Positions 34,978 through 44,253 are shown, counted from the stretch's first letter. The stretch: DNA of 64,000 nt from Streptomyces sp. NRRL F-525 (GCF_000716605.1 NZ_JNXE01000004.1:124001-188000); one strand, 5' to 3'. The notes: generated by a model not told the origin, from the letters alone. Made by a program: numbers and translations.

Positions 34978-36528
34978 TCACAGAACCGCTCCCATGCGCC
35001 AGGGGACGATCTCCTCCGTGCCGAAACCGAGCGCCTCGGACTTGCTCTCGGTGCCGGAGGCCATGTCCACGAGGGCCTCGAACAGGGCAGTGCCGTACGT
35101 GAGTTGACCGGTGTGGCTCATCGCGGGCCCGGCGTCGAAGTCGATGTCTCCGCGCATCCGGTCGTACAGCCCGCTGGTGGTGCTGATCTTGAGGGAGGGG
35201 ACGGGACGGGAGCCGAACAGCGAGCCGCGGCCGGTGGTGAAGGCGAGCAGGTTGGCGCCGCCGGCGACCATGCCGGTGGCCGACACCGGGTCGTAGCCGG
35301 GGGTGTCCATGAAGGTGAGGCCCGGTGCGGTGACCGGCTCCGCGTATCCGACCACGTCGTTCAGCGGGGTGGTCCCGGACTTGAGTACGGCGCCGAGGGA
35401 CTTCTCCCAGATGGTCGTGATGCCGCCGGCCCGGTTGCCGCGCGACGGGTTGTTGTCGAGGGTCGCGCCGTTGGCGGCCGTGTACTCCTGCCACCAGGCG
35501 ATGAGTTGGTCGATACGGGCCGCCGCCTCCGGGGTCGATGCCCTGTCCCGTAGGAGGTGGTGGGCGCCGTAGATCTCCGGGGTCTCGCCGAGCACGACCT
35601 TGCCGCCGGCCGCGACGAGGAGATCTGCCGCCACGCCGAGTGTGGGGTTGGCGGTCAGCCCGGAGTAGGCGTCGCTGCCGCCGCACTGGAGGCCGAGGGT
35701 GAGTTCGGCGAGGGGGATCGGGACGCGGTGTGTCCGGGTGATGCGGGAGACCAGGTCCGCGATGCGGTCGAGCGCCGCGTTCAACGTGGCCGCGGTGCCG
35801 CCGAGTTGCTGGATGGCGAGGGTCTCCGCGTCGACACTGCCGCCAAGGATGTTCTCCGGCTGGTTCACCTCGCAGCCGAGGCTGATCAGGAGGGCGCCCG
35901 CGACATTGGGGTGGCCGAGATAGCCGCGCAGGGTGCGGCGCAGGATCGCGTCCCCGGTAGTGCCCTCCGCCATTCCGCAGCCGAGGTCGTGCGGGAGCGC
36001 GATGACGCCGTCGAGGCCCGGTGTTCCCTTGTGCAGGGCGTCGGCGCGCAGGGCGATCATCCGGGCCACCGTGGCGGAGCAGTTCACGGTCGGGACGACG
36101 ACGAGGTAGTTCCGGGTGGCCGCGCGTCCGTCCGGCCGGCGGTATCCGAGGAAGTGCTCGCGGGTGGGGGAGACCTGAGTCGGCGGGGTGCGCCTTGGCG
36201 ACGGGCTCGCGGTCGGCTCCTCCCAGCGGCCGATTCCCAGGTTGTGCACGTGGACGTGGCCGCCCGCCGGGATGTCGGCCAGGGCCACGCCGATGACCTC
36301 GCCGTACTTGCGGACCGGTGCGCCCTCGGCGATGTCGTGCAGCGCGACCTTGTGTCCGGCGGCGATGTCCTCGGTGGCCGGTGTCGTGCCGTCGGGAAGT
36401 TCGAGGGGCGTTCCCTCCGGCACGTCGCTGAGGAGCAGCCCTATGTCGTCCACGCCGGGACGCGGCACCAACGGCCTGACGGTTGCCGCCGGTTCCGGTT
36501 CCACTGCGTCACGACGTTCACGGTTCAC
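34978..36528 (-). CDS. Altronate/galactarate dehydratase family protein (UxaA/GarD)
   Basis: The 516-residue protein has an N-terminal SAF-like domain (about 20-105; DIAAGHKVALHDIAEGAPV) and a C-terminal UxaA/GarD catalytic domain with NYLVVVPTVNCSATVARMIA, PHDLGCGM, LISLGCEVNQPE, GLQCGGSDAYSG and late FGSRPVPSLKI. Family enzymes dehydrate D-altronate or D-galactarate using iron. The length is closer to GarD (about 520) than UxaA. The GTG at 36528 begins the gene; SMP-30 is 116 bases upstream on the same strand. It acts in sugar-acid catabolism. Confidence 0.92.
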   Translation of the reverse strand: MNRERRDAVEPEPAATVRPLVPRPGVDDIGLLLSDVPEGTPLELPDGTTPATEDIAAGHKVALHDIAEGAPVRKYGEVIGVALADIPAGGHVHVHNLGIGRWEEPTASPSPRRTPPTQVSPTREHFLGYRRPDGRAATRNYLVVVPTVNCSATVARMIALRADALHKGTPGLDGVIALPHDLGCGMAEGTTGDAILRRTLRGYLGHPNVAGALLISLGCEVNQPENILGGSVDAETLAIQQLGGTAATLNAALDRIADLVSRITRTHRVPIPLAELTLGLQCGGSDAYSGLTANPTLGVAADLLVAAGGKVVLGETPEIYGAHHLLRDRASTPEAAARIDQLIAWWQEYTAANGATLDNNPSRGNRAGGITTIWEKSLGAVLKSGTTPLNDVVGYAEPVTAPGLTFMDTPGYDPVSATGMVAGGANLLAFTTGRGSLFGSRPVPSLKISTTSGLYDRMRGDIDFDAGPAMSHTGQLTYGTALFEALVDMASGTESKSEALGFGTEEIVPWRMGAVL

Positions 36529-36644
36529 GTGATCGACCGTAGGACGCCAACACCCCGCAGGGGAAAGACGGTTATCGATGGTCCGTCATCCGCAATACGA
36601 ATACGCGGTGTCCCAAGGGGAGTTGGGTCGGCAGGGGAGCCGGG

Positions 36645-37523
36645 TCAGGCGCGGAACGGCCGGACAGGAACCCCCTCCGTCCCCGTCTCGACGACGAACA
36701 CCGAGCCGGACAGCGGGGAGTTGGCCAACTCCTCGGCGGACAGGCCGTTTCGTGCGGAGGTGATGAACAGGCGGCCGTCCGCGCCGAAGGCACAACTCGT
36801 CGGCTGGAGCACGGGCACCGGGACCAGTCCCACGACGCGGCCCGTCGGGTCGTAGCGCCGGACCTCGCGTCCGCCGTGCATGGCCACCCAGAAGCACCCC
36901 TCCACGTCGACGGCGAGGCCGTCGGGTACGCCGACTCCCTCGGTCTTGGTCAGCACCTCCAGGCGGCCGAGTTCTCCCGGCTCGGCGTGGAAGTCCGCGC
37001 GGTACAGGAAGTTGGCGTAACTGTCGGCGAGGTACATGACGGTGTCCTCGGCGTTCCAGCCAAGGCCGTTCGGGAGTACGAGGCCATCCGCGACGACGAC
37101 GCTCGGGCCGTCACCGTCCCACCGGTGCAGTCGGCCCTGGCCCGGGGCGAACTCCATGTCGTTGCTGCCGGCCCAGAACCTGCCGTGGGAGTCCACCTTG
37201 CCGTCGTTCATGCGCAGGTTCGGCTCAGGGAGGACCGGGTCGACCAGGGTCAGCCCGTCGTCGGTGACGTAGCCGAACCCGTCCGCCACCGCGACGGCGA
37301 AACCGTCGTCAGTCGCGCGCGGTGCTACCGCCCCGATCATCGTGCCGACATCGGTGACGGACTGTCGATCTGTGGACAGGTTGTCTTGAAAAATCTTGCG
37401 GCCGTAGATGTCGACCCAGAGGAGATGCCCGGTGCGGGGATCGAACACTGGTCCCTCACCCACGTCCGAGGTGTCACTGCGCACCGCCACTTCGAGATTC
37501 GCGTACGTGCGGACATCGGCCAT
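36645..37523 (-). CDS. SMP-30/gluconolactonase-family protein
   Basis: The 292-residue six-bladed propeller protein has the SMP-30 motifs: DVGEGPVFDPRTGHLLWVDI near the start, MNDGKVDSHGRFWAGSN, VLPNGLGWNAEDTVMYLADS and GVPDGLAVDVEGCFWVAM. The acids and Asn in these are calcium ligands. Members hydrolyse sugar lactones, giving the acid that the neighbouring dehydratases would use. It lies between the LysR gene (upstream on the same strand) and the GarD/UxaA gene. Confidence 0.93.
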   Translation of the reverse strand: MADVRTYANLEVAVRSDTSDVGEGPVFDPRTGHLLWVDIYGRKIFQDNLSTDRQSVTDVGTMIGAVAPRATDDGFAVAVADGFGYVTDDGLTLVDPVLPEPNLRMNDGKVDSHGRFWAGSNDMEFAPGQGRLHRWDGDGPSVVVADGLVLPNGLGWNAEDTVMYLADSYANFLYRADFHAEPGELGRLEVLTKTEGVGVPDGLAVDVEGCFWVAMHGGREVRRYDPTGRVVGLVPVPVLQPTSCAFGADGRLFITSARNGLSAEELANSPLSGSVFVVETGTEGVPVRPFRA

Positions 37524-37597
37524 CGCGACTCCATTCGTTTTCCCTCAACCTGGCCCCGTTCGCCCGTGATCGTCAACGCTGATTAACGGATGTGGGG

Positions 37598-37614
37598 CAT
37601 TCGTTCCGCGAATG
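37598..37614. promoter_or_regulatory. T-N11-A palindrome before the SMP-30 gene
   Basis: CATTCG and CGAATG arms flank TTCCG. The core has the T-N11-A geometry of LysR boxes and lies 75 bases before the SMP-30 start. It could instead be a weak terminator of the LysR gene, whose stop is at 37628. Confidence 0.45.
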
Positions 37615-37627
37615 GATCCGGGCCGCG

Positions 37628-38560
37628 TCACACCGGTGGAACGGCGGTCGTGCCTTCGGGCCTCGGTGCCTTTACGACCGCTCGGATGAATGCCTGGGCA
37701 GCCGAGCCCAGAGGTCGTTCCGAGTGCCACCAGATTCCCACGTCCCGAAAGCGGTTGAGATGCTGGATGGGGCGCATCTCCATTCCCTCGCGCAGGATCA
37801 TCACCGCACCGAGATAGTTGATGATGCCGATTCCGTGTCCGGCGCGGACCATCGCACCGAGCGTGGTCGGCTGATGGGAGACGGTTCCGGACGGTGCGAC
37901 CAGATCCTTGATGCTCAATTCGACCTCGGCCTCGTATCCGACGACCGTATTGGCGAGCGGATCGCCGATCGTGATGACGCGTTGGTCGGCGAAGTCCGCG
38001 AGTTCGATCTCGCTCTTCTTCAGCAGCGGATGACCGGTCGGGGCGAGCATGACGAAGGGTTCCCGCCACAACGAACGCATGGTGAAGCCGTGGTCGTGCG
38101 GCTCGGGCCGGACCGGGCGCAGCGCCACCGAGACCCGGCGCTCGGACAGCGCCGCCTCGATGAAGCCCGCGTCCCCGTCCAGGACCGCCACCCGGATCCG
38201 CGGATGCTCCTTCTGCAGCGCGGTGATGACCGCAGGGAGGAATTCGGAACTCCCGCTGGCGAAACTCGCGACCGTGACGGTTCCGGAGATGTCGCCCCGG
38301 TCGGTCTGGCGCGCGGTGACCAATTCATCGGCGGCGGCGAGAACCGACCGTGCCCGGGCCAGCAGAGCGCGCCCGTCGTCGGTGAGGGTGAGCGGCCGGA
38401 TACGGCGTTCGATGAGCAGACAGCCGAGTTCGCGTTCCAGATTCGCGATGTGCGCCGAGACGCGAGGCTGCGACAGATGCAGCTTTTCGGCCGCTCTGGT
38501 GAAACCGCCGGTATCCACGACCTCGACCCAGGTACGCAACCAGGCCAGTTCGAGCGTCAT
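37628..38560 (-). CDS. LysR-family transcriptional regulator
   Basis: The ATG at 38560 has GGAGG eight bases upstream. The 310-residue protein has a LysR HTH (about 1-62; WLRTWVEVVDTGGFTRAAEK, LHLSQPRVSAHIANLERELG) and a periplasmic-binding-like effector domain starting at GTVTVASFASGSS. It diverges from the enolase-superfamily gene, with a perfect T-N11-A box in the gap, and lies just upstream of the SMP-30 and GarD/UxaA genes. It is the likely regulator of the sugar-acid locus, with an aldarate or derived keto acid as the effector. Confidence 0.94.
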   Translation of the reverse strand: MTLELAWLRTWVEVVDTGGFTRAAEKLHLSQPRVSAHIANLERELGCLLIERRIRPLTLTDDGRALLARARSVLAAADELVTARQTDRGDISGTVTVASFASGSSEFLPAVITALQKEHPRIRVAVLDGDAGFIEAALSERRVSVALRPVRPEPHDHGFTMRSLWREPFVMLAPTGHPLLKKSEIELADFADQRVITIGDPLANTVVGYEAEVELSIKDLVAPSGTVSHQPTTLGAMVRAGHGIGIINYLGAVMILREGMEMRPIQHLNRFRDVGIWWHSERPLGSAAQAFIRAVVKAPRPEGTTAVPPV

Positions 38561-38625
38561 TGACCGAACCTCCTCTCCTCGCGGCCGGACCACCGCCGGT
38601 CCGGAATTCCCGCTGACGCCATGTC

Positions 38626-38640
38626 ATCTGCGCGGCAGAT
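38626..38640. promoter_or_regulatory. LysR box (perfect palindrome) in the divergent gap
   Basis: ATCTGC and GCAGAT flank GCG, giving a perfect 15-base T-N11-A box 66 bases before the LysR start and 58 before the enolase-superfamily start. This is the standard place for a LysR recognition site. Confidence 0.75.
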
Positions 38641-38697
38641 CATGTGTATTCGTATTTCGCTGTTGACGAGTTCCGGCGGCCATGGCCGACTTGAACA

Positions 38698-39900
38698 ATG
38701 ACCGATCAGACTTCTTTCGGCACCGCCCGCGGGCTGCTGTCCGCGCACGGAGCGGACCTTCTGCGCGGCGACGACGGTGCCGTGATCACCTCTGTGGAGA
38801 CCTATGCCCTCGCCGTGCCCCTGAAGCGGCCCATCGCCGACTCCACGGCCGCCATGGCGCACTGGACGGTGCCCGTGGTCGAGATCCGCACCGCCGATGG
38901 CCTGGTCGGGACGGGGATCTCCGGCGTCCACTGCGCTCCCGAACTCCTCTCCGACGTGATCCTCTCCTACTATGCCGACGCCCTCCTGGACACCTCGTCC
39001 GAGGACATCCTGGGCACCTGGAAGCGCCTGTACTGGCTGCCCACGCACTGGATCGGCCGGGCCGGCGTCGTCCACATGGCGCTCGCGATGGTCGACATCG
39101 CCCTGTGGGACCTCGCCGCACAGCGGGCCGGGATGCCCCTGTGGCGCCTCCTCGGCGGCACCCAGGAGAGCGTCGAGGCGTACAACACCGACGGCGGCTG
39201 GCTCAACCTCACCGACGCCGAACTGGTCCGGGATCTCACCTCGTTGGTCGACCACGGCTGGTCCCGGGTGAAGATCAAGGTGGGGCGTTCCGACTGGCGC
39301 GAGGACGCCCGGCGCGTGCGCGCGGTCCGGCGGGCGCTCGGCGACGACGTGACGCTGATGTGCGACGCCAACCAGCGCTGGGACCTGTCGACGGCGAACC
39401 AGATCATGCCGGTCCTGGAAGAGGCGGCGATGGACTGGGTCGAGGAGCCGGTCCATGCCGACGATCTCCAGGCCCACGCCCGTCTCCAGTCGTCGACCCG
39501 GCTGGACGTGGCGGCCGGTGAAAGCATCTACTCGTACCACCAGTTCGCCTCCTTCATGGCCGCCGACGCCATCCGCGTCGTCCAGGCCGACGTCACCCGG
39601 GTCGGCGGTGTCACCGAGTTCCTCCAGATCGCGGCGCACGCGGCGGCACGGGGCCTGCGGTTCGCACCGCACGCCGGCGACATGATGCAGGTGCACCAGC
39701 ACCTGGTGGGCACCGTCCTCTCGGAGGTGCCGCCCCTCATCGAGTTCATCCCCTGGACGCAGGAGGCCTTCGTCGAGCGCAGCGTCGTACGCGAGGGACT
39801 CATGGAGCGTCCGCACGGACCGGGTGCCTCGACCGCGATCGACCCGGCCGCGCGTGTCCGCTGGCAGATCCCCGGCGCGGGTTCGGCCAGGACCCTCTGA
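38698..39900 (+). CDS. Mandelate racemase/muconate-lactonizing-family (enolase superfamily) dehydratase
   Basis: The 400-residue protein has an enolase-superfamily N-domain (VETYALAVPLKRPIADSTAA) and a barrel with the KxK motif VKIKVG. Metal acids are in MCDANQRW, EEPVHADD and AGES, and a His in the APHAGDMMQVHQH stretch may be the partner base. The pattern fits the acid-sugar dehydratases (galactarate, talarate, fuconate type). The specific acid is unknown. Position 38698 gives 28 extra residues before the family core; a GTG at 38782 (VITSVETYAL) is an alternative start. It precedes the SDR by 33 bases. Confidence 0.9.
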   Translation: MTDQTSFGTARGLLSAHGADLLRGDDGAVITSVETYALAVPLKRPIADSTAAMAHWTVPVVEIRTADGLVGTGISGVHCAPELLSDVILSYYADALLDTSSEDILGTWKRLYWLPTHWIGRAGVVHMALAMVDIALWDLAAQRAGMPLWRLLGGTQESVEAYNTDGGWLNLTDAELVRDLTSLVDHGWSRVKIKVGRSDWREDARRVRAVRRALGDDVTLMCDANQRWDLSTANQIMPVLEEAAMDWVEEPVHADDLQAHARLQSSTRLDVAAGESIYSYHQFASFMAADAIRVVQADVTRVGGVTEFLQIAAHAAARGLRFAPHAGDMMQVHQHLVGTVLSEVPPLIEFIPWTQEAFVERSVVREGLMERPHGPGASTAIDPAARVRWQIPGAGSARTL

Positions 39901-39933
39901 GACCCCCGCCCCTCCACCGACGGAAGGAACGAG

Positions 39934-40692
39934 ATGTCCGAGTCGCCCCTGAGGCACACCGAGGAGCGCGTGGCCGTCGTCACCGGCGCGGGCCAGGGAA
40001 TCGGGCGCGCCATCGCCGTGGCCCTCGCCGCCCGTGGCGTACGGGTCGTCGTCACCGACCGCAACACCGAGACCGGCACCGCCGTCGCGAAGGAGGTCGG
40101 CGGCGAGTTCCTGCCCCTGGACGTCTCCGACGCCCGGGCCGTGGCGGGCGTGGCGGGGGAGGTCGTACGACGCTTCGACCGCGTCGACGTCCTGGTCAAC
40201 AACGCGGGCATCGCCCACGAGGACGACGCCCTCGACGTGACGGACGAGGTGTGGCACCGCGTCCTCGACGTCGACCTGACCGGCACCTTCGTGGCCTGCC
40301 GAGAGTTCGGCCACCACTTCGTGCGCGGGGGGTCCGGTTCGATCGTGAACATCTCCTCCATCGCCGCCTTCATCGGCTCGAACCCCGAGTACCACGTCGC
40401 CTACGACGTCGCGAAAGCCGGCGTCTCCCAGCTCGCGCGGTCCCTCGCGGTCGAGTGGGCGCAGTACGGGGTGCGGGTCAACGCCGTCGCGCCGGGCCGG
40501 ACCCGCACCCCCATCCTCGACACGGTCGGGATGGACGATCCGCGGCGGATGACGCAGTGGATCGACCAGATCCCGATGGGCCGCCTGCTGGAGGCCGAGG
40601 AGATCGCGGCCGCCGTCACGTTCGTCGCCCTCGACGCGACCGCCATGACCGGCCAGACCCTCCTCGTCGACGGCGGCCAGATCGCCCAGTGA
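39934..40692 (+). CDS. SDR-family oxidoreductase
   Basis: The 252-residue protein shows VAVVTGAGQGIGRAIAVAL, DVLVNNAGIA, Ser in VNISSIAAF, the YDVAK catalytic pair, and a C-terminal DGGQ. GGAAGGAAC precedes the ATG. In an operon with the enolase-superfamily dehydratase, it may oxidise a sugar or deoxy-sugar acid such as fucose or galactose derivatives. It is closed by a 13-bp hairpin. Confidence 0.93.
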   Translation: MSESPLRHTEERVAVVTGAGQGIGRAIAVALAARGVRVVVTDRNTETGTAVAKEVGGEFLPLDVSDARAVAGVAGEVVRRFDRVDVLVNNAGIAHEDDALDVTDEVWHRVLDVDLTGTFVACREFGHHFVRGGSGSIVNISSIAAFIGSNPEYHVAYDVAKAGVSQLARSLAVEWAQYGVRVNAVAPGRTRTPILDTVGMDDPRRMTQWIDQIPMGRLLEAEEIAAAVTFVALDATAMTGQTLLVDGGQIAQ

Positions 40693-40702
40693 CCCGGTCA
40701 CC

Positions 40703-40738
40703 GACGCTTGCCCTCAGCCGACACCGAGGGCAAGCGTC
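40703..40738. terminator. Bidirectional terminator, 13-bp perfect stem
   Basis: GACGCTTGCCCTC (40703-40715) and GAGGGCAAGCGTC (40726-40738) are exact complements around a 10-base loop. It lies between the convergent SDR and GH95 genes, and the GH95 stop codon (40714-40716) sits inside the arm. Confidence 0.85.
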
Positions 40739-43044
40739 TCTCCCTCGGCGAGCCGGACTTCGAGGAGATCGGCGCCGTAGCGCACCCGTACGTCCGCGGC
40801 CCGTGACGCCCGGATCGAAGCGGCGGCCAACTTCCCGTCGCGCCAACGGACATCCACGGTGAGACCGCCCCGGGCCCGCAGTCCGCACACGCTTCCGTCC
40901 GGCCAGTCGGCGGGCAGCGCGGGCAGGAGTTCTACGTCCCGGCCGTCCGACTGGAGCAGCATCTCGGCGACTCCCGCCGTGCCGCCGGAGTTGCCGTCGA
41001 AGGAGTAGATGTTCTGCGCCGCGCCGGCCACCCCGCCGGCGGAGTACGTCATCAGGTTCGCCTCACTGGCGTCCGCGATCAGGCTGGTGAGGTGCTTCAG
41101 GGCCGCGTCGCCGTTGAGGAGACGGGCGTAGTAGACGGTGAAGTCGGCCTCGACCCACTCGGTCTGTTCCCAGCCGGGCGCCTGTTGCCTGCGTTCGATG
41201 GTGACCTCGGCGGCGCGTGCGAGGTCCGGTGTGCCGCGCGGGGTGATCTGGCGTTCCGGGAACAGCGCGCTGAGATGGGAGGTGTGCCGGTGGCTCGGCT
41301 CGGCCTCGTCGTAGTCGTGCAGCCACTCCATCACCTGACCGTGCCGCCCGATCCGCAACGGTGGCAGCCGACGGCGCGCGGCGGCGATCCTGGTCCTCAA
41401 CTCGGCGTCCACACCGAGCAGTTCGGCACTCTCCGCGCAGATCCGCAGCACGGCCTCCATGAACACCCGGTCCGCGGTCGCCCCCATGGACACCGAACAC
41501 CGGCTGCCGTCGGGCGCGAGATACCAGTTCTCCGGGGACTCCGACGGCCCGGTGACGAGCAGGCCCTGCTCCGGCTCCTCGACCGCGTAGCCGAGGAGGA
41601 ACTCGGCGGCCCCGCGCAGGACCGGATACGCGCGCTCCCGGAGGAACGTCTCGTCCCGGCCGTACTCGAAGTGCTCCCACACCTGCAGGGCGAGCCAGGC
41701 CCCGCCGGTCACGTTCAAGCCCCAGCCGATGCCGGAACCGGGTGCCGTGTACCCCCACGCGTTGGTCACCGTGTGCGCGACCCAGCCCGGCGCGCCGTAC
41801 AACTCCTTTGCGGTTGCCCGGCCTTGGTCCGCCAGGTTCTCCAACAGCCGGAACAACGGCTCGTGGCACTCGGCCAGATTGGTCGACTCGACTGCCCAGT
41901 AGTTCTGTTGGGTGTTGATGTCGAGGTGGAAGTCGTTCGTCCAGGGCGCGCTGCTCGCCAGACCGTCGTTCCAGAGCCCCTGCAAGGTAAGCGGCAAAGG
42001 GGAGTTGGCCCGGGAGCCGGCCATCGTCAGGTACCGGCCGAACTGGAAGTAGAGCGCGATGAGTTCGTCGTCGGCCTTCCCGGAGGCGAGCCGTTCGCGG
42101 CGGGCGTCGGTGGGCAGAGCGGTGAGGTCGGGTGACGCCGAACCGAGGTCGAGGGAGACCCGTCGCATCAGCGTCTGGTGGTCCGCGATGTGTGCTGCCC
42201 GGACCGACTCGTAGCCGGCCGACAGGCCTGCGGACAGCAGCGATTCCGCGCTCGCTCGCGGGTTCGCTCCCGCCCAGTCGGTTCCTACGACGACGTAGAC
42301 GACCGCGCTGTCGGCGCCTTCCAGGCGAAGCGTGTCTTCCGTGCGGTGCGCGGTGCCGCCCTCGGCTTCCAGGTGGGCGCGGATTTCGAGCGCTACGCCT
42401 TGGCGGCCGTCGCTGTGGAGGCTCTCGTATGCGTGGCCGTTGAAGGTGACGGACGAGTTCGTGGCGGTCGTGGCGCCGGGGAGTGTGCCGTCCCGGATCG
42501 AGAGGGTGAAGGCGAGCGATCCGGGACGGTCCGCGGTGAGGCGGATCGCGATCAGGCCATGGGGGTTGGTGGCGAACACCTCGCGGGTGAAGCGGACTTC
42601 GTCGTGCGTGTAGGTGACGGTGACGAGGCCGGTGTCCAGGTCCAGGGTCCGCCGGTAGTCCTGGGCCGGAGCCCCGTCGGGGAAGGCGAGTTGGACTTCG
42701 GGGAGGGGCAGGTTGGTGCCGAACGACAGTGCCCTGCCCGGAAGATGCTCGGCCGCGATCCGTTGCGCCTCGGCGTGGTCTCCCGCGAAGAGGAGTTCGC
42801 GGATGCGCGGGACCTGCTGTCGGGCGGTCGGGTTCAGGTCTGTCGTGGAGGGGCCGCCCGACCATGCCGTTGATTCGGAGAGCTGTATTCGCTCCCGGTC
42901 GGTGCCGCCGTAGATCATGCCGCCCAGACGGCCGTTGCCGATGGGGAGGGCCTCGAACCAGCGGGTGGCGGGGCGGTCGTAGCGGAGGGTTCCGGGTGGG
43001 ACGCGGACCTCGCGGAAGGTTTGGTCGGAGGAGGCTTTCAGCAT
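40714..43044 (-). CDS. Glycoside hydrolase family 95 (alpha-L-fucosidase/L-galactosidase type)
   Basis: The 776-residue protein starts with an N-terminal beta domain (RWFEALPIGNGRLGGMIYGG, the GH95 signature), then an (alpha/alpha)6 barrel with PWTNDFHLDINTQQNYWAVE, TGPSESPENWY and HRHTSHLSALFP. There is no signal peptide, so it should act inside the cell. Family enzymes remove alpha-linked L-fucose or L-galactose. The catalytic-support segment here reads HLDIN, whereas I recall HxNxN in characterised enzymes. The ROK gene is 43 bases upstream on the same strand, so both may be one operon. The ATG at 43044 is preferred; a GTG at 43053 is possible. Confidence 0.88.
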   Translation of the reverse strand: MLKASSDQTFREVRVPPGTLRYDRPATRWFEALPIGNGRLGGMIYGGTDRERIQLSESTAWSGGPSTTDLNPTARQQVPRIRELLFAGDHAEAQRIAAEHLPGRALSFGTNLPLPEVQLAFPDGAPAQDYRRTLDLDTGLVTVTYTHDEVRFTREVFATNPHGLIAIRLTADRPGSLAFTLSIRDGTLPGATTATNSSVTFNGHAYESLHSDGRQGVALEIRAHLEAEGGTAHRTEDTLRLEGADSAVVYVVVGTDWAGANPRASAESLLSAGLSAGYESVRAAHIADHQTLMRRVSLDLGSASPDLTALPTDARRERLASGKADDELIALYFQFGRYLTMAGSRANSPLPLTLQGLWNDGLASSAPWTNDFHLDINTQQNYWAVESTNLAECHEPLFRLLENLADQGRATAKELYGAPGWVAHTVTNAWGYTAPGSGIGWGLNVTGGAWLALQVWEHFEYGRDETFLRERAYPVLRGAAEFLLGYAVEEPEQGLLVTGPSESPENWYLAPDGSRCSVSMGATADRVFMEAVLRICAESAELLGVDAELRTRIAAARRRLPPLRIGRHGQVMEWLHDYDEAEPSHRHTSHLSALFPERQITPRGTPDLARAAEVTIERRQQAPGWEQTEWVEADFTVYYARLLNGDAALKHLTSLIADASEANLMTYSAGGVAGAAQNIYSFDGNSGGTAGVAEMLLQSDGRDVELLPALPADWPDGSVCGLRARGGLTVDVRWRDGKLAAASIRASRAADVRVRYGADLLEVRLAEGETLALGVG

Positions 43045-43087
43045 GGCGTTCACCTTCAGGACGGTGTGAAAGGGGCGGCCCGCAGGG

Positions 43088-44239
43088 CTACTTGGCGGGC
43101 GCGAAGACGTGCTGCGCCGCGACGGCGGCGCCTCCGCGGGCCCATTCCTCGAAGGGGAGGGGGCGGACGACGAGGTCGCAGTCGGCCGCGGCGCCGAATG
43201 CCCGGGCGGCGAAGGTGGTGCGGATCTGCTCCTCGTAGAGGTCGTAAGTGGCCACGCCCTCACCGGAGATGATGATGCGTTCCGGGCCGATGAGGTTGGC
43301 CACGGAGGCCAGGGCCAGGCCCAGGGCGTGGCCGGCCCGGGCGAAGACCGCGCGGACGTCGGCGTTGCCCGCATGGGCGAGGCGGACCGCGCCGTCCATC
43401 GTCAGCGCCGGGTCGCCCGTCGCCCGGCGGGCCTGTTCCGTGATCGCCTGGGTGGAGGCGACGGCTTCCACGCAGCCAGTGTTGCCGCAGGTGCACACCC
43501 GGTCGGTGCCGCCCACGGGAAGGTGGCCGACCTCCCCCGAGACGCCGTGCGCGCCGGAGACGACCCGGCCGCCGATGGAGATGCCGCAGCCGATGCCCGC
43601 GCCGACGGTGACCAGGGCGAAGGACGACAGCCCGACCCCGACGCCGAACCACTGTTCCGCGACGGTCAGGGCGCGGACGTCGTTCTCGATGACGGTCGGC
43701 AAGTCCGTTGCCGTCTCCACGAGTTGGGCCAGCGGCACGCGGCGCCAGTTCAGGAAGGGGGAGTACTGCACGGTCCCGGTGTGACCGTCGACGTCCCCGG
43801 AGATCGTGACGCCGATGCCGTGAAGCGCGCCCGGCGCGTGCGGCGCCGCCTTCGCGTTCAGCTGGTCGACCAGCCGGGCGACGGCCAGGACGACCGTACC
43901 GACGTCGCGTGAACCGAGTACGGCCCGCGCGGTGGCGAGTGGCCGTGCGGTCAAGTCGGTGAGTGTGCCGATGAGTTCGTCACCGGTGATCTTCACGCCC
44001 ACGAAGCGTGCGCGCTCGCCCCGTACCGCGATGAGCGTGGCCGGCCGGCCCTGGGTGCGCTCGGTCGAGCGGCCCAGCTCGTTGATCCAGCCGTCGGTCA
44101 GCAGGGGAGTGGCGACCTTCGTGACCGCGCCCGGAGACAGGCCGGTACGGCGCCCGATCTCGGCGCGGGTGAGCGGGCCGTGGGCGAGGAGGGTCTGGAA
44201 GAGCAGAGCGGCCGCGGGTGGCTGATCGGCGAGCGTCAT
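43088..44239 (-). CDS. ROK-family transcriptional regulator (NagC/XylR type)
   Basis: The 383-residue protein has an N-terminal winged helix (LLAHGPLTRAEIGRRTGLSP, then KVATPLLTDGWI) and a ROK sugar-binding domain: IENDVRALTVAEQWFG, GEVGHLPVGGT and the zinc cluster CTCGNTGCVEAV. It probably represses the local glycosidase and transporter genes until its sugar is present. The start is set at the ATG of 44239; an in-frame ATG at 44254 is possible but lies in a palindrome. It diverges from the GH27/ABC operon across a 405-base gap. Confidence 0.92.
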   Translation of the reverse strand: MTLADQPPAAALLFQTLLAHGPLTRAEIGRRTGLSPGAVTKVATPLLTDGWINELGRSTERTQGRPATLIAVRGERARFVGVKITGDELIGTLTDLTARPLATARAVLGSRDVGTVVLAVARLVDQLNAKAAPHAPGALHGIGVTISGDVDGHTGTVQYSPFLNWRRVPLAQLVETATDLPTVIENDVRALTVAEQWFGVGVGLSSFALVTVGAGIGCGISIGGRVVSGAHGVSGEVGHLPVGGTDRVCTCGNTGCVEAVASTQAITEQARRATGDPALTMDGAVRLAHAGNADVRAVFARAGHALGLALASVANLIGPERIIISGEGVATYDLYEEQIRTTFAARAFGAAADCDLVVRPLPFEEWARGGAAVAAQHVFAPAK

Positions 44240-44253
44240 GCGGTGACCATACA

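Noticed and set aside
41063..42865. 600-codon frame within the GH95 region
   Set aside because: It is a shifted frame rich in Arg/Pro with no motifs; the GH95 frame carries the signatures.
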